From Sphingomonas hankookensis (GTDB lineage: Bacteria > Pseudomonadota > Alphaproteobacteria > Sphingomonadales > Sphingomonadaceae), in the NCBI RefSeq assembly GCF_022664465.1, contig NZ_JAKREV010000003.1:372001-436000 (forward strand): DNA of 64,000 nucleotides. The letters are read 5' to 3'. The notes beneath the pieces are model-generated. The model worked only from the letters and a program-made list of their open reading frames with translations, was not told where the DNA came from and ran no database searches. Numbering within the stretch: position 1 is the first letter of the stretch; every line of letters starts with the position of its first letter. The position numbers and the translations under genes are program-made. Of the stretch, positions 1 through 9,469 are shown in pieces.

Positions 1-1
1 G

Positions 2-643
2 CTCGGCATCGGCGTGGAGCGGATCGCGCTGCTGCTGTCCGCGCTGTCGGTCGGAATCGGCTTTGGCCTGCAGGCGATCACGCAGAATTTCGTCTCGGGC
101 CTGATCCTGCTCGCCGAACGCCCGATCAAGATTGGCGACCTGATCCGCGTCGGCACCGACGAGGGCGATGTAAAGCGGATCAGCGTGCGATCGACCGAGA
201 TCACGCTGGCCGACCATTCGACGCTGATCGTGCCCAATTCCGAACTCATCACCAAATCGGTGCTGAACAAGACGCTGGCGAGCCCGCTGGGTCGCGTGCA
301 GATCCAGTTTTCGGTCCCGCTGGGCACCGATGCGGCGCGGGTGCGGGCGCTGGTGCTGGAGGCGTTTGCGCGCGAGGAGGCGGTGTTGAGCGATCCGGCG
401 CCGTCGGCGTTCATCGATGCGATCACCGACGGGAAGATCGCGTTCAACTGTTTCGCGCACGTCGCCTCGCCGCGGGCGGCCTATGGCGCGCGCAGCAACG
501 TGCTGCTCGACATTCTCACCCGGTTTCGGGCGGAGGGGATCGAGATGGGAACGGTGCCGCAGCGGCTGGAGCTGGTGACGTCGCCGACCGACCCCGTTCC
601 ACCCTTGCCAAGCGATCCCGCCGGCGGCACGGCGCGGCCATGA
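2..643 (+). CDS. MscS-family mechanosensitive channel, C-terminal part (5' end outside window)
   Basis: This is the C-terminal part of a small-conductance mechanosensitive channel, an inner-membrane protein that releases solutes on hypo-osmotic shock. The reading frame is open from base 2, so the start and most membrane helices lie upstream of the window. The visible part opens with the glycine/alanine-rich pore helix (GIGFGLQ, then NFVSGLILLAERPIKIGD), which is the hallmark of the MscS pore and beta-domain. The soluble vestibule domain follows. The tail is proline-rich. The stop overlaps the start of the next gene as ATGA, so the two are probably co-transcribed. A second, complete MscS paralogue lies at 36159-37439. 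The family call is firm. The exact subfamily cannot be judged without the N-terminus. Confidence 0.85.
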   Translation, partial: LGIGVERIALLLSALSVGIGFGLQAITQNFVSGLILLAERPIKIGDLIRVGTDEGDVKRISVRSTEITLADHSTLIVPNSELITKSVLNKTLASPLGRVQIQFSVPLGTDAARVRALVLEAFAREEAVLSDPAPSAFIDAITDGKIAFNCFAHVASPRAAYGARSNVLLDILTRFRAEGIEMGTVPQRLELVTSPTDPVPPLPSDPAGGTARP

Positions 644-1392
644 TCCTGCACGCACACGAATTCGCCGACCTGCCCTGCGCGACAAGCGGCGTGATGCGCA
701 CCCATGTCTTTCGCCCGGCGGACGAGGGGCGGTTTCCGGGGGTGGTGCTGTATTCGGAAATCTATCAGGTGACCGCGCCGATCCGGCGGCTGGCGGCGTT
801 CATCGCCGGGCATGGCTATGTCGTGGCGGTGCCCGAGGTCTATCATGAATATGAGGCGCCGGGGACGGTGCTGGCCTATGACAAGGACGGCACCGATCGC
901 GGCAACGACCTGAAATTCATCAAGCCGGTCGCCGGGTTCGATGCCGATGCGGGGGTCGTGCTCGATTTTCTGGAGTCGCATCCGGCGTGTTCGGGGCGAA
1001 TCGGGGTGGCGGGCGTGTGCCTGGGCGGGCATCTCGCCTATCGTGCGGCGTTCGATCGCCGTGTGCTGGCGGCGGCGTGCTTCTATCCGACCGATATCCA
1101 TTCGGGGACGCTGGGCGAAGGGCGCAGCGACGACAGCCTGGCGCGGATCGGCGAGATCGGAGCCGAGATGCTGTTCGTGTGGGGGCGGCAGGACCCGCAT
1201 GTGCCCTATGCCGGACGCGAGGCGATCCGCGGCGCGCTGGAGGCTGCGGGGACGGTGTATGCGTGGCATGAGGTGAACGCGCAGCATGCGTTCCTGCGCG
1301 ACGAGGGGCCAAGGTACGATCCGGCGCTGTTCGTGATGGCGACCGGGTGGATGCTGGGGTTGTTCGCACGGATGTTGGGGGGACGGGTTTAA
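640..1392 (+). CDS. Dienelactone hydrolase family protein
   Basis: A 250-residue alpha/beta hydrolase of the dienelactone hydrolase family, cytosolic enzymes that open lactone or ester rings. The nucleophile elbow reads GVCLGG with Cys127. A likely acid is Asp185 in GRQDPHVP and the histidine is His216 in AQHAF. This gives the Cys-Asp-His triad typical of the family rather than a serine triad. Length fits the family (about 230-250). The ATG overlaps the preceding channel stop by four bases, which fixes the start. No aromatic-degradation genes are adjacent, so the natural substrate is unknown; the name describes fold and triad only. Confidence 0.88.
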   Translation: MILHAHEFADLPCATSGVMRTHVFRPADEGRFPGVVLYSEIYQVTAPIRRLAAFIAGHGYVVAVPEVYHEYEAPGTVLAYDKDGTDRGNDLKFIKPVAGFDADAGVVLDFLESHPACSGRIGVAGVCLGGHLAYRAAFDRRVLAAACFYPTDIHSGTLGEGRSDDSLARIGEIGAEMLFVWGRQDPHVPYAGREAIRGALEAAGTVYAWHEVNAQHAFLRDEGPRYDPALFVMATGWMLGLFARMLGGRV

Positions 1393-1397
1393 AGCTC

Positions 1398-1518
1398 CCC
1401 GTTTGCTTCGAGCGCAGGTTCGAGCCTGTCGAGAACCGCAGTCGAGAAGGGGTGCCTCAGACGAAGAGTTCTCGACGGACGCTTCTCGACAGGCTCGAAG
1501 CTGCTCTAACCTAACGGG
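1398..1518. repeat. Dispersed palindromic repeat, family A, copy 1
   Basis: An imperfect palindrome of about 120 bp between two convergent genes. It begins CCCGTT and ends AACGGG. Inside are nested inverted motifs such as GAGCCTGTCGAGAA against TTCTCGACAGGCTC. Close relatives occur at 54474-54594, 63649-63753 and 63905-64000, and a divergent one at 63793-63884. It could fold into a long hairpin and may act as a bidirectional terminator. No coding content is seen. Confidence 0.85.
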
Positions 1519-1536
1519 ACGTGTGAGGAGAGAGCC

Positions 1537-1959
1537 CTACCCGACCGCGGCAATGCCCAACCGCGGAATTTCGATCTTCGGACAGCGGTCCATCACCACC
1601 TGCAACCCCGCGGCCTCGGCACGCGCGGCAGCTTCCTCGTTGACCACGCCCAGCTGCATCCACACCGCCTTGGCCCCCACCGCGATCGCGGCGTCGACCG
1701 CCTCGCCGGCCGCGACCGAATTGCGGAAGATATCGACGATGTCGATCGGTTCGCCAATCTGGTTGAGGTCGCGGAAGACGAACTCGCCGTGGAGATGCTC
1801 GCCGGTGATCTGCGGATTGACCGGGATCACGCGGTAGCCCTGCGCCTGCAGGAACGCCATCACCCCGTACGACGCCCGGTCGGGGCGGTCCGAGGCGCCG
1901 ACCAGCGCGATCGTGCGCGCCTCGGTCAACAGATTGCGGATGCCGTCATCGTCGAGCAT
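1537..1959 (-). CDS. CoA-binding domain protein (YccU type)
   Basis: A 140-residue protein consisting of a single CoA-binding Rossmann domain. The nucleotide loop is near the N-terminus (ALVGASDRPDRASYG), followed by the strand YRVIPVNP and the helix region typical of YccU/CoA-binding proteins, which resemble the N-terminus of succinyl-CoA synthetase alpha. No catalytic domain is attached. The biological role of this family is not established. It lies one base downstream of the mrp stop (TGA-C-ATG), so the two genes are almost certainly translated from one message. Confidence 0.85.
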   Translation of the reverse strand: MLDDDGIRNLLTEARTIALVGASDRPDRASYGVMAFLQAQGYRVIPVNPQITGEHLHGEFVFRDLNQIGEPIDIVDIFRNSVAAGEAVDAAIAVGAKAVWMQLGVVNEEAAARAEAAGLQVVMDRCPKIEIPRLGIAAVG

Positions 1960-1960
1960 G

Positions 1961-2932
1961 TCAGTTCCTCGCCAGCCAGTCGCCGACCTTTGCAGCGATC
2001 GACATGAACGGATCGGCCTCCGCGCCGTTCCCGGCGGCGGGCGGCACGCCGGCGTCGGACGCGGTGCGGATCGCCAGCGTCAGCGGCACGCGGCCGAGGA
2101 ACGGGATGCCGAGCGCCTGCGCCTTGGCCTCCGCACCGCCATTGCCGAACGGGTCAGACGCTTCGCCGCAATGGGGGCAGACATAGCCGGCCATATTCTC
2201 GACCAGCCCGATGATCGGCACCCCGGCTTTCACGAACAGGTCGATTGCGCGGGTCGCGTCGATCAGCGCGAGGTCCTGCGGCGTCGACACGATCAACGCG
2301 CCTGCGGGGCGATGCTTCTGGATCATGGTCAGCTGCACGTCACCGGTGCCCGGCGGCATGTCGACAATCAGTGTGTCCGCGCTTTGCCAATGGGCGTCGA
2401 CCAGCTGGGTGAGCGCCCCCGCTGCCATCGGCCCGCGCCACGCGATCGCCTGTCCAGCGGGGACCAGCTGGCCCATCGAGAGCAGCGGTACGCCATGGGG
2501 CGTCGCGACCGGCACCAGTTTCTTGTCGTGCGCCTCCGCCTTGATCCCCTCCACGCCCAGCAGGCGCGGTTGCGAGGGGCCGTAGATGTCGGCGTCGACC
2601 ATCCCGACCTTGCGGCCCGACCGCGCCAGCGCGATGGCGAGGTTGGCCGACAGTGTCGATTTGCCGACGCCGCCCTTGCCGCTCGCCACCGCCACGATGC
2701 GCTGCGCGACGCGCTCGCTGGTCTGCGCGATGCGGACGGTGGCGATGCCGGGGGCGGCAGCGGCGGCGGCGCGGACATCGGCCTCCAGCGCGTCGCGCGC
2801 CGCGGGGGGCAGGCCGGTCACGTCGAGGATGATGCTCGCTTGATCGCCGGTGACGCGCGCCGTGGCGCGGCCGGCGGCGACGGGGCCGAGCAGCGCGTCG
2901 AGCGCGGCGGCGGGGTTCGAAGCGGAAGCCAT
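1961..2932 (-). CDS. mrp: Mrp/NBP35-family ATP-binding iron-sulfur carrier
   Basis: A P-loop ATPase of the Mrp/ApbC family, which carries and transfers 4Fe-4S clusters to cytosolic apoproteins. The 323-residue protein has an N-terminal MIP18-like (DUF59) region of about 90 residues. The deviant Walker A motif GKGGVGKST follows, and the paired cysteines of CPHC sit near the C-terminus for the bridging cluster. The frame is open further upstream, but the ATG at 2932 (MASASNPAA) gives the normal family N-terminus; the longer form adds low-complexity residues lacking domain sense. It is divergent from hflK and one base from the CoA-binding gene. Confidence 0.92.
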   Translation of the reverse strand: MASASNPAAALDALLGPVAAGRATARVTGDQASIILDVTGLPPAARDALEADVRAAAAAAPGIATVRIAQTSERVAQRIVAVASGKGGVGKSTLSANLAIALARSGRKVGMVDADIYGPSQPRLLGVEGIKAEAHDKKLVPVATPHGVPLLSMGQLVPAGQAIAWRGPMAAGALTQLVDAHWQSADTLIVDMPPGTGDVQLTMIQKHRPAGALIVSTPQDLALIDATRAIDLFVKAGVPIIGLVENMAGYVCPHCGEASDPFGNGGAEAKAQALGIPFLGRVPLTLAIRTASDAGVPPAAGNGAEADPFMSIAAKVGDWLARN

Positions 2933-2967
2933 GGCGGCGATGTAGCGACCGGGCGGCGCGTTACCAC

Positions 2968-2995
2968 TGTAAAACGGACGGATGCCCCCTATAAA
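2968..2995 (+). promoter_or_regulatory. Weak candidate promoter for hflK
   Basis: In the divergent mrp-hflK gap there is a TGTAAA hexamer and, 16 bases on, TATAAA at 2990-2995, about 55 bases before the hflK ATG. It is the most AT-rich element in the gap. The -35 hexamer is a poor match, so this is only a suggestion. Confidence 0.3.
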
Positions 2996-3048
2996 GGACA
3001 GATGCGATGGATCATGGGGCGGCGCGCACGCGCGCAAGGTGCTGCAGA

Positions 3049-4134
3049 ATGAGCGACAAGGGCCCATGGGGCGGCGGTGGCGATTCGGGGAACGGATCGG
3101 GCGGCGGCGGGGGCGATGACGGCCCGCGCAACCCGTGGTCGATGCCCCCGGCGGGCAAGCGCGGCAAGATCGGCGGATCGACCTCGCTCGACGAATTTCT
3201 GAAGCGGGCGCGCACCGGCGGCCCGGGCGGCGGTCCGTCGTTTCCGGCCAATGCCGGGCGGCTGTGGCTGGCGGCGGTCGCCGCGCTGGTGCTGGTGTGG
3301 ATCGCCTTTACCAGCTTCCATTCGATCGGCCCGCAGGAACGCGGCGTCGTGACGATGTTCGGCAAATATACCGGCACGCTGAACTCCGGTATCCAGTTCA
3401 CGCTGCCCGCGCCGATCATGCGCGTGCAGGTGGAGGATGTGCAGAATACCCGGACCGAGAGCTTTCCGGCGGGTGGCGGCAGTCAGCCGAACCTGATGCT
3501 GACCGGTGACCAGAATATCGTCGACCTCGCCTATTCGGTGCGCTGGAACGTCAAGTCACCGGAAGATTACGTCTTCGAGATCAAGAACCCGCAGGAAACG
3601 GTGCGCGCCGTCGCCGAAAGTTCGATGCGCGCGGCGGTGGCCGCGAAGAACCTGACCCAGGCGATCGGGCCGGGCCGCGGCGAGATCGAGGCGGATGTAC
3701 AGACCCGCATGCAGGCGCTGCTCGACGAATATCAGTCGGGCGTGCGTGTGCTGGGCGTCAGCATCCAGAAGGCGGCGGCCCCATCCGAAGTCGACAATGC
3801 GTTCAAGGCGGTAACGGCGGCGCAGCAGGAGGCGCAGTCGAACCTGAATCGGTCACGCGCCTATGCGCAGCAGGTGATCGCGCGGGCGCAGGGTGACGCG
3901 ACCGAATTCGACAAGATCTACGAGCAATATCGCATGGCCCCCGACGTGACCCGGCGGCGGCTCTATTACGAGACCATGGAGCAGGTGTTGAACCGCGCCG
4001 ACAAGACGATCGTCCAGCCCGGCGTCCAGGCCTATCTGCCGCTGCCCGAGGTTCGCCGCCAGCAACAGGCGACGCCCGAACCGGAGGCGCCAGCCGCCGC
4101 GCCGGCCCCCGAACCGACGGGAGCGGCACGATGA
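3049..4134 (+). CDS. hflK: FtsH protease modulator HflK
   Basis: HflK, an SPFH/band-7 inner-membrane protein. With HflC it forms a large ring around the FtsH protease and tunes its access to membrane substrates. The 361-residue protein starts with a long glycine-rich cytosolic segment. One transmembrane helix (about residues 65-80, LWLAAVAALVLVWIAF) comes next, then the band-7 domain with GVVTMFGKY, and a Pro/Ala/Glu-rich tail. The ATG at 3049 (MSDKGPWGG) is the usual HflK start; an in-frame ATG at 3007 adds 14 atypical residues. The gene overlaps hflC by ATGA, the standard hflKC arrangement. Confidence 0.95.
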   Translation: MSDKGPWGGGGDSGNGSGGGGGDDGPRNPWSMPPAGKRGKIGGSTSLDEFLKRARTGGPGGGPSFPANAGRLWLAAVAALVLVWIAFTSFHSIGPQERGVVTMFGKYTGTLNSGIQFTLPAPIMRVQVEDVQNTRTESFPAGGGSQPNLMLTGDQNIVDLAYSVRWNVKSPEDYVFEIKNPQETVRAVAESSMRAAVAAKNLTQAIGPGRGEIEADVQTRMQALLDEYQSGVRVLGVSIQKAAAPSEVDNAFKAVTAAQQEAQSNLNRSRAYAQQVIARAQGDATEFDKIYEQYRMAPDVTRRRLYYETMEQVLNRADKTIVQPGVQAYLPLPEVRRQQQATPEPEAPAAAPAPEPTGAAR

Positions 4135-5000
4135 ACCGCGTGCTGCGCAACCCGATGGGGATCGGCATCGCCCTGCTGGTGCTGGCGGTCCTGCTGTTCA
4201 GCACCGTGGTGATTGTGCCCGAGACGCGGCAGGCGGTGATCCTGCGCTTCCAGCAGCCGGTCGGCATCCTCAACCCGTATCGCGCCGACCAGCCGTTCGG
4301 GCGCACCGGCGCCGGGCTGGTCGCGAAGATTCCGTTCTTCGACCGCGTGGTATGGATCGACAAGCGCGTGCTCGATATCGAGCTGAACAACCAGCCGGTG
4401 CTGTCCACCGACCAGCTGCGGCTGGAGGTCGACGCCTTTGCCCGGTTCCGCATCGTCGATCCGTTGCAGGCGGTGATCTCCACCGGATCGACCGCGAATA
4501 CCGAAGAGCGCGTCGCCAACCAGCTCGAACCGCTATTGTCGTCGGCGCTGCGTGCCGAACTCGGCCGGCGGACGTTCGCGTCGCTGCTGACCCCCGAGCG
4601 CGGCGCGGTGATGGACAATATCCAGAACGCGCTGCAGCGGACCGCGCGGCAATATGGCGCCGAGATCGTCGACGTGCGGATCAAGCATGCCGACCTGCCC
4701 ACCGGCAGCCCGCTCGATTCGGCGCTGGCACGGATGCGGTCGGCCCGCGAACAGGAAGCGGCGACGATCCAGGCACAGGGGCAGCGCGACGCACAGGTCG
4801 TGCGTGCCAATGCCGAGGCCGAGGCCGCGCGCATCTATGCGGCGAGCTTTGGCAAGGATGCCGATTTCTACGCCTTCTGGCGGGCGATGCAGTCGTATCG
4901 CACGACCTTTGCCGGGGCGCCGGGGCAGAGCGGATCGACGTCGATCATCCTGTCGCCGGAAAATGGCTATCTCCGCGAATTCGGTGGCCGGGAACGCTGA
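4131..5000 (+). CDS. hflC: FtsH protease modulator HflC
   Basis: HflC, the SPFH partner of HflK. The 289-residue protein has an N-terminal signal anchor (residues about 10-28, GIGIALLVLAVLLFSTVVIV). The band-7 domain follows, with VIPETRQAVILRFQQP-like sequence and the helical C-terminal region (AREQEAATIQAQGQRDAQ) that builds the ring. The start overlaps the hflK stop as ATGA. Because degP follows 90 bases later on the same strand, the three genes together form an envelope protein quality-control block. Confidence 0.95.
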   Translation: MNRVLRNPMGIGIALLVLAVLLFSTVVIVPETRQAVILRFQQPVGILNPYRADQPFGRTGAGLVAKIPFFDRVVWIDKRVLDIELNNQPVLSTDQLRLEVDAFARFRIVDPLQAVISTGSTANTEERVANQLEPLLSSALRAELGRRTFASLLTPERGAVMDNIQNALQRTARQYGAEIVDVRIKHADLPTGSPLDSALARMRSAREQEAATIQAQGQRDAQVVRANAEAEAARIYAASFGKDADFYAFWRAMQSYRTTFAGAPGQSGSTSIILSPENGYLREFGGRER

Positions 5001-5090
5001 GGCGCTTCCGGACATTCAAACCGCGTTCAGCAACGTAGTGGCAGGCCCGCTCCCGAAGGGGCGAGCCTAATTCGAGAGGACCATCCAACC

Positions 5091-6620
5091 GTGCGTTACG
5101 CCTACGCCATTACATCCGCACTTCTGCTGGGCGGTGCTGCCGCCACCCTGACGCTCAACCCGTCGGATGCGCAGACCGCGCAGAACGAACCGGGCGCGAT
5201 CAATGCCGTCTCGGCGCCGCGCGCCGGAGCGCCGATGAGCTTTGCCGACATGGTCGCGCGGCTGTCGCCCGCGGTCGTCAACATCTCCACCACGCAGCGC
5301 ATTACGGTGCAGCAGCAGGCGAACCCGTTCTCGGGCACGCCGTTCGAGAATTTCTTCGGCGGTCGCGGCGGCGGCGGGGCCGCGCCCCGCACGCAGGAAG
5401 CGCAGTCGCTGGGGTCGGGGTTCCTGATCTCCAGCGATGGCTATATCGTCACCAACAATCACGTGGTGTCGGCCGGGGCGCAGGGCGCGACGGTCGAATC
5501 GATCACCGTGACGCTGGCCGACCAGAAGGAATATAAGGCGCGGCTGGTCGGTCGCGACGAGCTGTCCGACTTGGCGGTGCTCAAGATCGACGGCGCGACC
5601 TTCCCCTATGTCCGCTTCGGCGATTCGCGACAGGCACGGGTCGGCGACTGGATCCTGACGATCGGCAACCCGCTGGGCCAGTCGGGCACGGTCACCGCCG
5701 GGATCGTGTCGGCGCTGAACCGCGTCGGACAGGGGCCGTATGACCGCTTCATCCAGACCGATGCCGCGATCAACCGCGGCAATTCGGGCGGCCCGATGTT
5801 CGACATGCAGGGCAACGTCATTGGCATCAATTCGCAGATCCTGTCGCCGACCGGCGGCAACATCGGCATCGGCTTCGCGATCCCCGCCGAACAAGCCAAG
5901 CCGATCGTCGACAAGCTGATGAAGGGTCAGTCGGTGTCGCGCGGCTATCTGGGCCTGACCCAGCAGGAGATCAGCGCCGATATCGCCACCGCGCTGAACA
6001 TTCCCAAGGATCGCGGTGCGCTGGTCAACGGCGTCACTCCCGCGTCGCCGGCGGCAAAGGCGGGTATCCGTCCGGGCGACGTCATCCTGACCGTCAACGG
6101 CAAGGAAATCACCGCGCAGCAGTCGCTGACCTATCTGGTCGGTAACGAGGCGCCGGGTAGCCGGGTGACGCTGGACGTGTTGCGGGATGGCAAGCGCCAG
6201 CAGTTGCCGGTCACGCTCGGAACGCGCCCGTCGAACGACGAACTGGCGGCACAGACCGAACAGTTCGATCCGGACACCGCGCCGCAAACTCCGCGCGCGA
6301 CGACCGGTCTGGCCGCGACCGCCGGGCTGGTCGTGCAGCCGCTGACCCCGGCGATCGCGCGGCAGCTGCGGCTCGACACGACCATCCGCGGCGTCGTCAT
6401 CGCCGATGTCGATCCGAACAGCGATGCCGCCACCAAGGGGCTGCGCCGCGGGGTGGTGATCCAGACCGTCAACCGCCAGCCGGTGACGTCGGAAGCCGAG
6501 CTGATCCGCGCGATCCAGCAGGCGCGCGCCGCCGGGGCGAAGCAGGTGCTGATGTACGCACAGTTGCCCGGGTCGCCGATGGCCGCGTTCGTGCCGGTCG
6601 GCATCGACGCCGCCAAGTAA
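5091..6620 (+). CDS. degP: Periplasmic serine protease of the Do/DegP family
   Basis: A periplasmic HtrA-type protease/chaperone that degrades or refolds damaged envelope proteins. The 509-residue precursor has a Sec signal peptide with probable cleavage after SDAQ (about residue 28). The trypsin-like domain carries the triad His124 (NNHVVS), Asp160 (SDLAVLKID) and Ser232 (GNSGGP). Two PDZ domains follow, at about 275-365 and 410-495. Two PDZ domains and a Gly-rich LA loop match the Do/DegQ architecture rather than DegS. Start is GTG at 5091, preceded by GAGAGGA. A strong hairpin terminator follows the stop, closing the hflK-hflC-degP unit. Confidence 0.95.
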   Translation: MRYAYAITSALLLGGAAATLTLNPSDAQTAQNEPGAINAVSAPRAGAPMSFADMVARLSPAVVNISTTQRITVQQQANPFSGTPFENFFGGRGGGGAAPRTQEAQSLGSGFLISSDGYIVTNNHVVSAGAQGATVESITVTLADQKEYKARLVGRDELSDLAVLKIDGATFPYVRFGDSRQARVGDWILTIGNPLGQSGTVTAGIVSALNRVGQGPYDRFIQTDAAINRGNSGGPMFDMQGNVIGINSQILSPTGGNIGIGFAIPAEQAKPIVDKLMKGQSVSRGYLGLTQQEISADIATALNIPKDRGALVNGVTPASPAAKAGIRPGDVILTVNGKEITAQQSLTYLVGNEAPGSRVTLDVLRDGKRQQLPVTLGTRPSNDELAAQTEQFDPDTAPQTPRATTGLAATAGLVVQPLTPAIARQLRLDTTIRGVVIADVDPNSDAATKGLRRGVVIQTVNRQPVTSEAELIRAIQQARAAGAKQVLMYAQLPGSPMAAFVPVGIDAAK

Positions 6621-6624
6621 CCAC

Positions 6625-6660
6625 GAAAAAGGGCGGTGGAGCATTCCACCGCCCTTTTTC
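6625..6660 (+). terminator. Intrinsic terminator after degP
   Basis: A perfect 16-bp inverted repeat (6625-6640 and 6645-6660) with a GCAT loop. The downstream arm ends in a run of five T, and the upstream arm begins with five A. The A/T tracts at both ends mean it can work in either direction. It lies directly behind the degP stop. Confidence 0.92.
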
Positions 6661-6727
6661 GTACGATGGTGCGATTTGCCTGCACCGCGATCCCGGTCCA
6701 TATCCTGCGCATCATCTGGGACAGGCC

Positions 6728-8395
6728 ATGACCGACACCGAACTCTTCCTCGGCGCGACCGCCGACGGCATCCGCCAGTCGCTCGTGCTCAAGCGCGCCA
6801 ATCGCCACGGGCTGATTGCGGGCGCCACCGGTACCGGCAAGACCGTGACGCTGCAGGGGCTGGCCGAGAATTTCTCCGCTGCCGGGGTGCCGGTGTTCGT
6901 CGCCGACGTGAAGGGCGACCTGTCGGGCATCGCCATGGCGGGCAGCGCCACCGCCAAGCCGCATGCCGCCTTTGCCGAGCGCGCCGCCGCGATCGGCGAT
7001 AACGACTGGCAGTATCGCGATACGCCGGTGGTGTTCTGGGACCTGTTCGGGGAAGCCGGACATCCAATCCGCGCCACCGTTTCCGAAATGGGGCCGCTGC
7101 TGCTGGCGCGGATGCTCAATCTGAACGACGTGCAGGAAGGGGTGCTGAACATCGCCTTCCACGTCGCCGACGAAGACGGGCTGCTGCTGCTCGACCTCGA
7201 CGACCTGCAAGCGATGCTGGCGCATTGCGCCGAGCGCGCCGACGAGCTGACCACCCGATACGGCAATGTCGGCAAGCAGTCGGTCGGCGCGATCCAGCGC
7301 GCGCTGTTGCAGTTGCGGACCCAAGGCGGCGACCGCTTCTTCGGCGAACCGGCACTCGACCTCGCCGATTTCATGAAAGTCGCCGACGACGGGCGCGGGA
7401 TCGTGTCGGTGCTGGCCGCCGACAAGCTGATGGCGTCGCCGCGGCTCTACGCGACGTTCCTGTTGTGGCTGCTGTCCGAATTGTTCGAGACGCTGCCCGA
7501 GGTGGGCGATTCCGACAAGCCGAAGCTCGTGTTCTTCTTCGACGAGGCGCATCTGCTGTTCGACGATGCGCCCGACGCGCTGGTCGACAAGGTCGAACAG
7601 GTCGTGCGGCTGATCCGGTCGAAGGGCGTCGGCATCTATTTCGTGACGCAGAACCCGATCGACATTCCCGACGCGATCGCCGGGCAGCTGGGCAACCGGG
7701 TGCAGCACGCGCTGCGCGCGTTCACGCCCAAGGAAGCGCGGGCGATCAAGGCGGCGGCGGAAACCTTTCGCCCCAATCCCAAGCTCGACGTCGCGCAGGC
7801 GATCACCGAGCTGAAGACCGGCGAAGCGCTGGTGTCGGTATTGCAGGCCGATGGATCGCCGAGTCCGGTCGAGCGCACGCTGATTCGTCCGCCCCGGTCG
7901 CGGGTTGGGCCGGTCACGCCGGTCGAGCGTGGCGTGCTGATCCAGACCGATGCGATCGGCGACCGCTACGACACTGCGATCGACCGCGAATCGGCGGCCG
8001 AACTGTTGGGCGCCAAGGCCGAGGAGGCCGCTGCCGCAGCGGCCGCCGCCAAGGCACAGGTCGCTGCCGACAAGAATGCCGCCTTGAAGGCGAAGGAGGA
8101 CGCGCGCGCCGCCAAGGAAGCGGAGCGCCAGCGGATCGCCGGGCAACGCGCCGCCGACCGCGACGCACGCGAGGCGGAAAAGGCCGCGCGCGCCGCCGAC
8201 CGCGAGGCAGCGAACAACCCCTGGGCGCGCGCCACCCAGTCGGCTACGCGATCGGCGGGGTCGGCGGTCGGGCGGATCGTCGTTAACGAAATCGGCAAGC
8301 AGGTGTTCGGCACCACGCGCGGCGGTCGGGCAAAGAGCGGCGGAATCGTCGGCGGGCTGCTGCGCGGCGTGCTGGGCGGATTGTTCCGCGGGTAG
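6728..8395 (+). CDS. HerA-like helicase domain protein (DUF853/YjgR family)
   Basis: A 555-residue P-loop ATPase of the DUF853 (YjgR) family, relatives of HerA/FtsK-type translocases. Walker A is GATGTGKT (residues 32-39) and Walker B is LVFFFDEAH (about 267-275). An arginine-rich sensor region is seen around [18 protein letters not shown]. From about residue 430 the protein runs into a charged Ala/Glu/Lys/Arg coiled coil and ends in a glycine-rich tail. No nuclease such as NurA is next to it. The family is widespread in Proteobacteria but its substrate and role are not established. Confidence 0.85.
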   Translation: MTDTELFLGATADGIRQSLVLKRANRHGLIAGATGTGKTVTLQGLAENFSAAGVPVFVADVKGDLSGIAMAGSATAKPHAAFAERAAAIGDNDWQYRDTPVVFWDLFGEAGHPIRATVSEMGPLLLARMLNLNDVQEGVLNIAFHVADEDGLLLLDLDDLQAMLAHCAERADELTTRYGNVGKQSVGAIQRALLQLRTQGGDRFFGEPALDLADFMKVADDGRGIVSVLAADKLMASPRLYATFLLWLLSELFETLPEVGDSDKPKLVFFFDEAHLLFDDAPDALVDKVEQVVRLIRSKGVGIYFVTQNPIDIPDAIAGQLGNRVQHALRAFTPKEARAIKAAAETFRPNPKLDVAQAITELKTGEALVSVLQADGSPSPVERTLIRPPRSRVGPVTPVERGVLIQTDAIGDRYDTAIDRESAAELLGAKAEEAAAAAAAAKAQVAADKNAALKAKEDARAAKEAERQRIAGQRAADRDAREAEKAARAADREAANNPWARATQSATRSAGSAVGRIVVNEIGKQVFGTTRGGRAKSGGIVGGLLRGVLGGLFRG

Positions 8396-8401
8396 GACGG
8401 C

Positions 8402-9328
8402 GTGGCGATCGAGCATGTAACCGGCGGGACGGAGACGCCCGGCATCCCCCCGTCGCTGTTCGCGATGCCGCCGGGCATGGCGATCCGCTATGACCAGCCC
8501 GCGGCGGCGCTAGGCGACTATGTCACCGGCTATCACCTCTATGCCGCCAGCGGGCCGGCGGCGATGGGGCTGGAGAACTGGTTCCTGCCGGGTACCGCCA
8601 ATGTCCGGGTGACGCTGGGCGCCGGGCCGATCGCGGTGTCGATCGGGCGGTTCAAATGCGATCCCCTGCCGCAGACGAGCCTGTTCGGGCCGAGCAGCCA
8701 TGCGATCCATACCGTCACCAATGGCGGGGTGATGATCGGGTTCGGGATCAGCGCGCTGGGCTGGTCGCGCTTCTTCAGCGGCGGGGCGGATCGTTATGCC
8801 GACCGGATCGTGCCGCTCGGCAGTGTCGATGCGGGCTTTGCGCAGCGGCTGGTCGCGACGCTGTCGGCGGTGCGCGACGAACAGGGGGTGAAGCCGGCGC
8901 TCGACGCGTTTCTACTCGGCGAGATGGGGCCACCGTGCGCGGACGAGGCATTGATCCGGGCGGTGGCGCGGCTGGTGACGCACGACACGCCCGATGCGAT
9001 CGCCGAGGTCGCCGAAAGCTGGGGCATTTCGCCCGAACGGCTGCGGCGGTTGTCCAAGCGGCATTTCGGCTTCGTGCCGAAAACGCTGATGATCCGCTCG
9101 CGCTTCCTGCGGTCGCTGGTCCCGCTGATCGAGGCGAAGGGCGAGATCGATTATTCGAACATCGATCCGGGCTATGTCAGCGCGTCGCATTTCCTGCGCG
9201 ATGCGCATGCGGTGCTGGGGACGACGCCGCGGCGGTTCCTGCATGCGCAGACCGAGTTTCTGGTCGCGAGCCTGCGCGCCCGGGCGGCGGTACTGGGGAG
9301 CGCGACGCAGGCGTTGCATCGGCTGTAG
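8402..9328 (+). CDS. AraC-family transcriptional regulator
   Basis: A 308-residue regulator. The first 170 residues form an effector-binding domain without a recognisable ligand motif. The C-terminal third contains two helix-turn-helix units of AraC type (EVAESWGISPERLRRLSKRHFGFVP, split here as two motifs, and the second around YVSASHFLRDAHAVLGTTPRRF). The pattern GF.P....R..R........S.I....GY...SHF.R.F....G.TP is clear. It begins at GTG six bases after the HerA-like gene, so it may be co-transcribed. Targets and ligand are unknown. Confidence 0.85.
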   Translation: MAIEHVTGGTETPGIPPSLFAMPPGMAIRYDQPAAALGDYVTGYHLYAASGPAAMGLENWFLPGTANVRVTLGAGPIAVSIGRFKCDPLPQTSLFGPSSHAIHTVTNGGVMIGFGISALGWSRFFSGGADRYADRIVPLGSVDAGFAQRLVATLSAVRDEQGVKPALDAFLLGEMGPPCADEALIRAVARLVTHDTPDAIAEVAESWGISPERLRRLSKRHFGFVPKTLMIRSRFLRSLVPLIEAKGEIDYSNIDPGYVSASHFLRDAHAVLGTTPRRFLHAQTEFLVASLRARAAVLGSATQALHRL

Positions 9329-9372
9329 GGGGCTGGGCAGAAGCGGGCTCTCGCCTTCCTGCTCTCCACGAA

Positions 9373-9456
9373 CGTCATTCCAGCGAAAGCTGGAATCTTC
9401 CGCGGCAGACGAGCCGCGCTTGCCACGGGGAGATCCCAGCCTTCGCTGGGATGACG
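9373..9456. repeat. Dispersed palindromic repeat, family B, copy 1
   Basis: About 84 bp between convergent genes. It opens with CGTCATTCCAGCGAAAGC and closes with CTTCGCTGGGATGACG, so the two ends are inverted copies. It belongs to the family found at seven other sites in the window. No coding content is seen. Confidence 0.88.
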
Positions 9457-9469
9457 TGCGTTGCAGTAT

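Noticed and set aside
6131..8416. A 761-codon minus-strand frame opposite degP and the HerA-like gene
   Set aside because: It spans two real plus-strand genes and the terminator between them, and its translation has no domain.
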